Shown piece by piece: positions 61,518 to 64,000 of a stretch of 64,000 nucleotides of DNA; position 1 is the first letter of the stretch, and each line of letters begins with the position of its first letter. Source of the stretch: Symbiodinium natans (Eukaryota > Sar > Dinophyceae > Suessiales > Symbiodiniaceae); NCBI GenBank assembly GCA_905221605.1, contig CAJNDS010002080.1:60001-124000 (forward strand), given 5' to 3'. Below the pieces are notes generated by a model that saw only the letters and a program-made list of their open reading frames with translations, was not told the DNA's origin and ran no database searches. Both the position numbers and the translations under genes were made by a program.

Positions 61518-63816
61518 CTACAACCCTAAAGGCCCTTCGAGCTTCTTGAAAGGCTGAGCCGGGCTGCTGCTGGAGTTGCCAGACTCCTCGGCGTGTGCAG
61601 CGTGCGGCGGTCCCTGCAAGGAATGAAGGCCTTCAAAACCCTTTGTTGTAGGGTTTACGGCTTAGGTTTTAGGGTTTTAGGGTTTAGGGGGTTTCGGGTT
61701 CAGGGTTTAGGGTTTCGGGTTTAGGGTTTTCGGGTTCTCGGGTTTTTGGGTTTTACGGTTTAGGGGGCCTTTAAGGTGCTTTGCAGGGTTTTATAGGGCC
61801 TCTCAGGGCTCGTCCGGCGTAGTCAAGATTGAGAGGACAACAAAGGCTCGTTGAACACTATTTACAAGGGCAAGTAAACAGCTATTCCTTTGGACCTAAT
61901 GACTATACTATACTCCCCTTAAAAAACCTCAGTAAGAATACTATTTTGATGTTCCCTTCGAATTTATATGAATAGAAACAAAAAATCATTCCTAAGGCCT
62001 GAGTGGGGAGGCCTATAAATGAAGCTCTTGCGTGGGTTCTGGGACAGGCTCTCTAAGCCGTGAAAATCCAACAAAATCAAAAACACCCAGGCCCCAAAAC
62101 CTGACTCTCAACATCCCCTCCTCGATCTTGAGCCAAAACCCGAAGCAAAAAGTCAAATACCACAAACCCCACCCTAAACCCTAAAACCTAAACCTTGACT
62201 CTCCCCCCAACACCCCTGGCGCACTTCACCAACTGCGCGGCCAACTCCTTGGGAGGCGGCGGCTGGTTGCCCCAAAGCTTGTGGCAAGCAACTTCATGCA
62301 TAGCGGCAGAAGGCGACATGACCACGAAGTAAAGCGTACAAGTATTTGAGGTAGCAAGAAAAGCCACTATAAATACATGGATAATTACGTACTTATTCCA
62401 TATGTATATATGTATATATATATATGTTCAAAAAGCGTACCTTGAGTACAGGTGTATTTGCTTGAGGGTGCATCGATTCCAATTGGGAAAACAAAAGCAA
62501 AAGAAATGCACTACTCATAAAAGTACAATATGGAAAGTTGGTGGACGACTCCACATATGCATATATATATACACACACACACGCGCACTTTATGAAACAT
62601 GGCCTTCTCAAGGCCGAGGGCTAGGGTTTCGGGCTTAGGGCTTAGGGTTTAAGATCTCGTGTTTCATGAGTTTATGAGCATGCGCTCTGTTTAAGCGTTG
62701 TTTGGGTCGAGGCTTGAAGAGCACTTGGAGGATACCTCGCCCCTTCATGATCAGGCGCCTAAGCGCTAGACCCCCAACCCTAAGCAAGCCTTGTACCCTC
62801 CTTTCCTCAACCTCAAACCCAAAACCCTAAACCCCTCAACATCTGAATCCCCTCCCAGATTCCGGATCTCGGATTTAAGGTCGAGGGTCTGGCGTGAGCT
62901 CACAGGCCTTCTAGCGCTTCTACGGCTTAGAGGGGTTGTAGAGCTTATAGCCACTGTAGCCTAGAAGCCTATCATCCTCAAACCTCGTAGCTCTAAACCC
63001 TAAACCCTAAACCCTAAACCCTAAACCCTAAACCCTACACCCTAAACCCTAAACCCTAAACTCCCACACAGCGGGCCCGCGGGGATCCTTGGCGACCTTG
63101 AGGAGCTCCTCCGACGAAAACTCTTGGGCGTCCCTGAGCTCCTTTTCGGTGGCAAGCGCGTACCCTTCTGGGCGTAGAGTTGGGGTTTAGGGTTTAGGGT
63201 TTAGGGTTTAGGGTTTAGGGTTTAGGGTTTAGGGTTTAGGGTTTAGGGTTTAGGGTTTAGGGTTTAGGGTTTAGGGTTTAGGGTTTAGGGTTTAGGGTTT
63301 AGGGTTTAGGGTTTAGGGTTTAGGGTTTAGGGTTTAGGGTTCTAGGGTTTAGGGTTTAGGGTTTAGGGTTTAGGGTTTAGGGTTTAGTGTCTGGGGTTTA
63401 GGGTTAAAGGGTTTAGAGTTTGTAGGGCTTGTGAGCATTTCTGTGGCTTTTAAGGTTTGTAGGGCTCTTAGGGGTTCACGGTTTTCAGGGCTTGTAGGGT
63501 TTATAGGGTTTGTAGAGCTTCGGGCTTGTGCAAAGGTTAGGGTTTCAGTTGTTTAGGGAACGACGGCATTCTTCAAGCAACAAGCTGCTTCAATCATCAC
63601 ATATTGTGGAGTCGAGAGCTTGGACAGCTTATTAGAAGCCTTTTCTGACGTAGTCAGAAGGTTAGTAAGTCGGGGACTACAAGCAAGCCCTAAGCCGTAA
63701 GCCCTCTTCCCTAAACCCTAAACCGCAGCAAGTTAACACCTTTATGCCCTACACCCTGCCCTTGAGATACTACGATAAAGTCGACTCACTACCTCAACAG
63801 GGCTTCCCAGAAGGGG
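61518..63816 (-). CDS. Six-exon gene model, one membrane segment, 5' end not found
   Basis: Exons are 63816-63756, 63644-63585, 63167-63061, 62888-62835, 62391-62194 and 61613-61518 (TAG). All phases close (1, 1, 0, 0, 0). Five of the six begin after AG with reasonable tracts (CTGCTCCTTCAG, CTAACCTTCTGACTACGTCAG, ATTCCTTGCAG), and 62194 ends AAG before GTTTAGG. Readings include PVEVVSRLYRSISRA, NKLSKLSTPQYVMIEA, LATEKELRDAQEFSSEELLK, a membrane helix (YVIIHVFIVAFLATSN, then TLYFVVM), and a Pro/Ser-rich tail (AEESGNSSSSPAQPF). The visible part is about 190 residues: a helical N-terminal part, one hydrophobic segment, and a hydrophilic C-terminus. No family is recognised. The second donor and the stop inside telomere-derived sequence are the weakest points. 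Confidence 0.58.
62127..62138 (-). other. 12-base match to the 3' end of the dinoflagellate spliced leader
   Basis: The complement reads TTTTGGCTCAAG, identical to the last 12 bases of the 22-base dinoflagellate spliced leader. The next bases do not match. It lies in the last intron of the 61.5-63.8 kb gene model. A chance match in 64 kb is unlikely but possible. Confidence 0.35.
63183..63388 (+). repeat. Telomeric array TTTAGGG, about 205 bp
   Basis: About 29 heptamers with one slip (GGGTTCTAGGG near 63340). It lies immediately upstream, in gene sense, of the exon 63167-63061, whose other side carries CCCTAAA (63000-63060). Confidence 0.95.
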
Positions 63817-63819
63817 CTG

Positions 63820-64000
63820 AAGGAGCAGCCCTTTAAGTGCTAAGGCTTTGTGGATACGCTGTCAAGTGCTACTGCGTGCCTCAGCCCTTAGCCCCCCAAA
63901 GAAACCCTTCAGGGCCTTTTCTGCCAGTGCTTAGGGTTTAGGGCTTAGGGCATTAGGGTTTAGGGAGTCGAGGATCATGCCAACAGTCCTGGGCCAAGAT
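63820..64000. other. Right edge, unresolved
   Basis: Filler with TTTAGGG at 63935-63965. The last 40 bases are open on the minus strand (AQDCWHDPRL) and may be part of an upstream exon of the neighbouring gene that continues outside the window. Confidence 0.25.

Larger units (their letters stand above)
1..64000. repeat. Window-wide interstitial telomere-like repeats (TTTAGGG / CCCTAAA)
   Basis: Tracts of the heptamer TTTAGGG or its complement occur every few hundred bases, in both orientations, from 2-3 copies to about 200 bp. Many carry single-base variants (GGGCTTA, GGGTTCA, GGGGTTT). The orientation flips repeatedly, so this is not one chromosome end. TTTAGGG is known as the telomere repeat of plants, several algae and dinoflagellates. 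The tracts fill most of the space between candidate exons and inside several inverted-repeat elements. The larger or more unusual arrays are listed separately. Confidence 0.95.

Noticed and set aside
63061-63180. Plus-strand reading of the 63-kb exon (GILGDLEELLRRKLLGVPEL)
   Set aside because: Open to a TAG, but it has fewer G/C third positions and does not join with neighbours; the minus reading fits the six-exon model.

Overview
The window looks like nuclear DNA of a dinoflagellate, or less likely another protist with Arabidopsis-type telomeres. The evidence is TTTAGGG/CCCTAAA heptamers on both strands from end to end, GC-rich coding pieces, introns whose borders lack a clean GT/AG pair but often show AG on both sides, many small terminal-inverted-repeat elements, and long poly-G, (AC)n and (AT)n runs. 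There are no operons, ribosome binding sites, rRNA genes, convincing tRNA genes or CRISPR arrays. Every gene call below was read by eye.

Two genes are firm, both on the minus strand: an XK-related (XKR) membrane protein in two exons (5226-3956) and a truncated class 3 lipase fused to a beta-rich tail (48900-48142). The rest of the coding content is small exons of 30-300 bp lying between telomere-like tracts, most of them too short or lacking ATG to stand out as ORFs. The best gene models are a minus-strand gene at 63816-61518 (six exons, in phase throughout, one membrane segment); a plus-strand gene at 29691-30853 whose last two introns are each a small inverted-repeat element; a minus-strand small two-helix membrane protein with a Cys-rich tail at 1383-64; and a plus-strand ORF at 18599-18874 split by an 86-bp inverted-repeat element with an 8-bp target duplication. 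Isolated exons include two half EF-hands (58851-58771 and 49576-49538) and a CxxC/CxxC zinc-ribbon-like exon (60595-60295).

Layout: 0-18 kb holds small genes and exons with degenerate telomeric filler. 18.9-29.7 kb is the densest telomeric part, including about 500 bp of a TTTAGGGG variant. 29.7-31 kb is the gene with element introns. 31.6-32.4 kb is a large CA/AAACACAC satellite. 34.5-35.6 kb carries two exons. 35.95-37.19 kb is a 162-bp near-palindromic satellite, followed by an AT-rich island with a 248-bp tandem duplication. 38.7-51.4 kb has scattered exons and the lipase gene. 51.8-61 kb is mixed exons and telomeric filler. 61.5-63.8 kb is the six-exon gene, which may continue past the right edge.

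The unifying observation is that telomere-like repeats appear to form intron ends here. Most candidate exons have (CCCTAAA)n on the left and (TTTAGGG)n on the right, an arrangement that reads the same on both strands. Several exons end exactly where GTTTAGG begins. With inverted-repeat elements behaving like introners, this suggests introns repeatedly built from telomeric DNA and MITEs. It is inference and needs transcript data; strand choice for exons under about 80 bp is uncertain because GC-rich DNA is often open in several frames.
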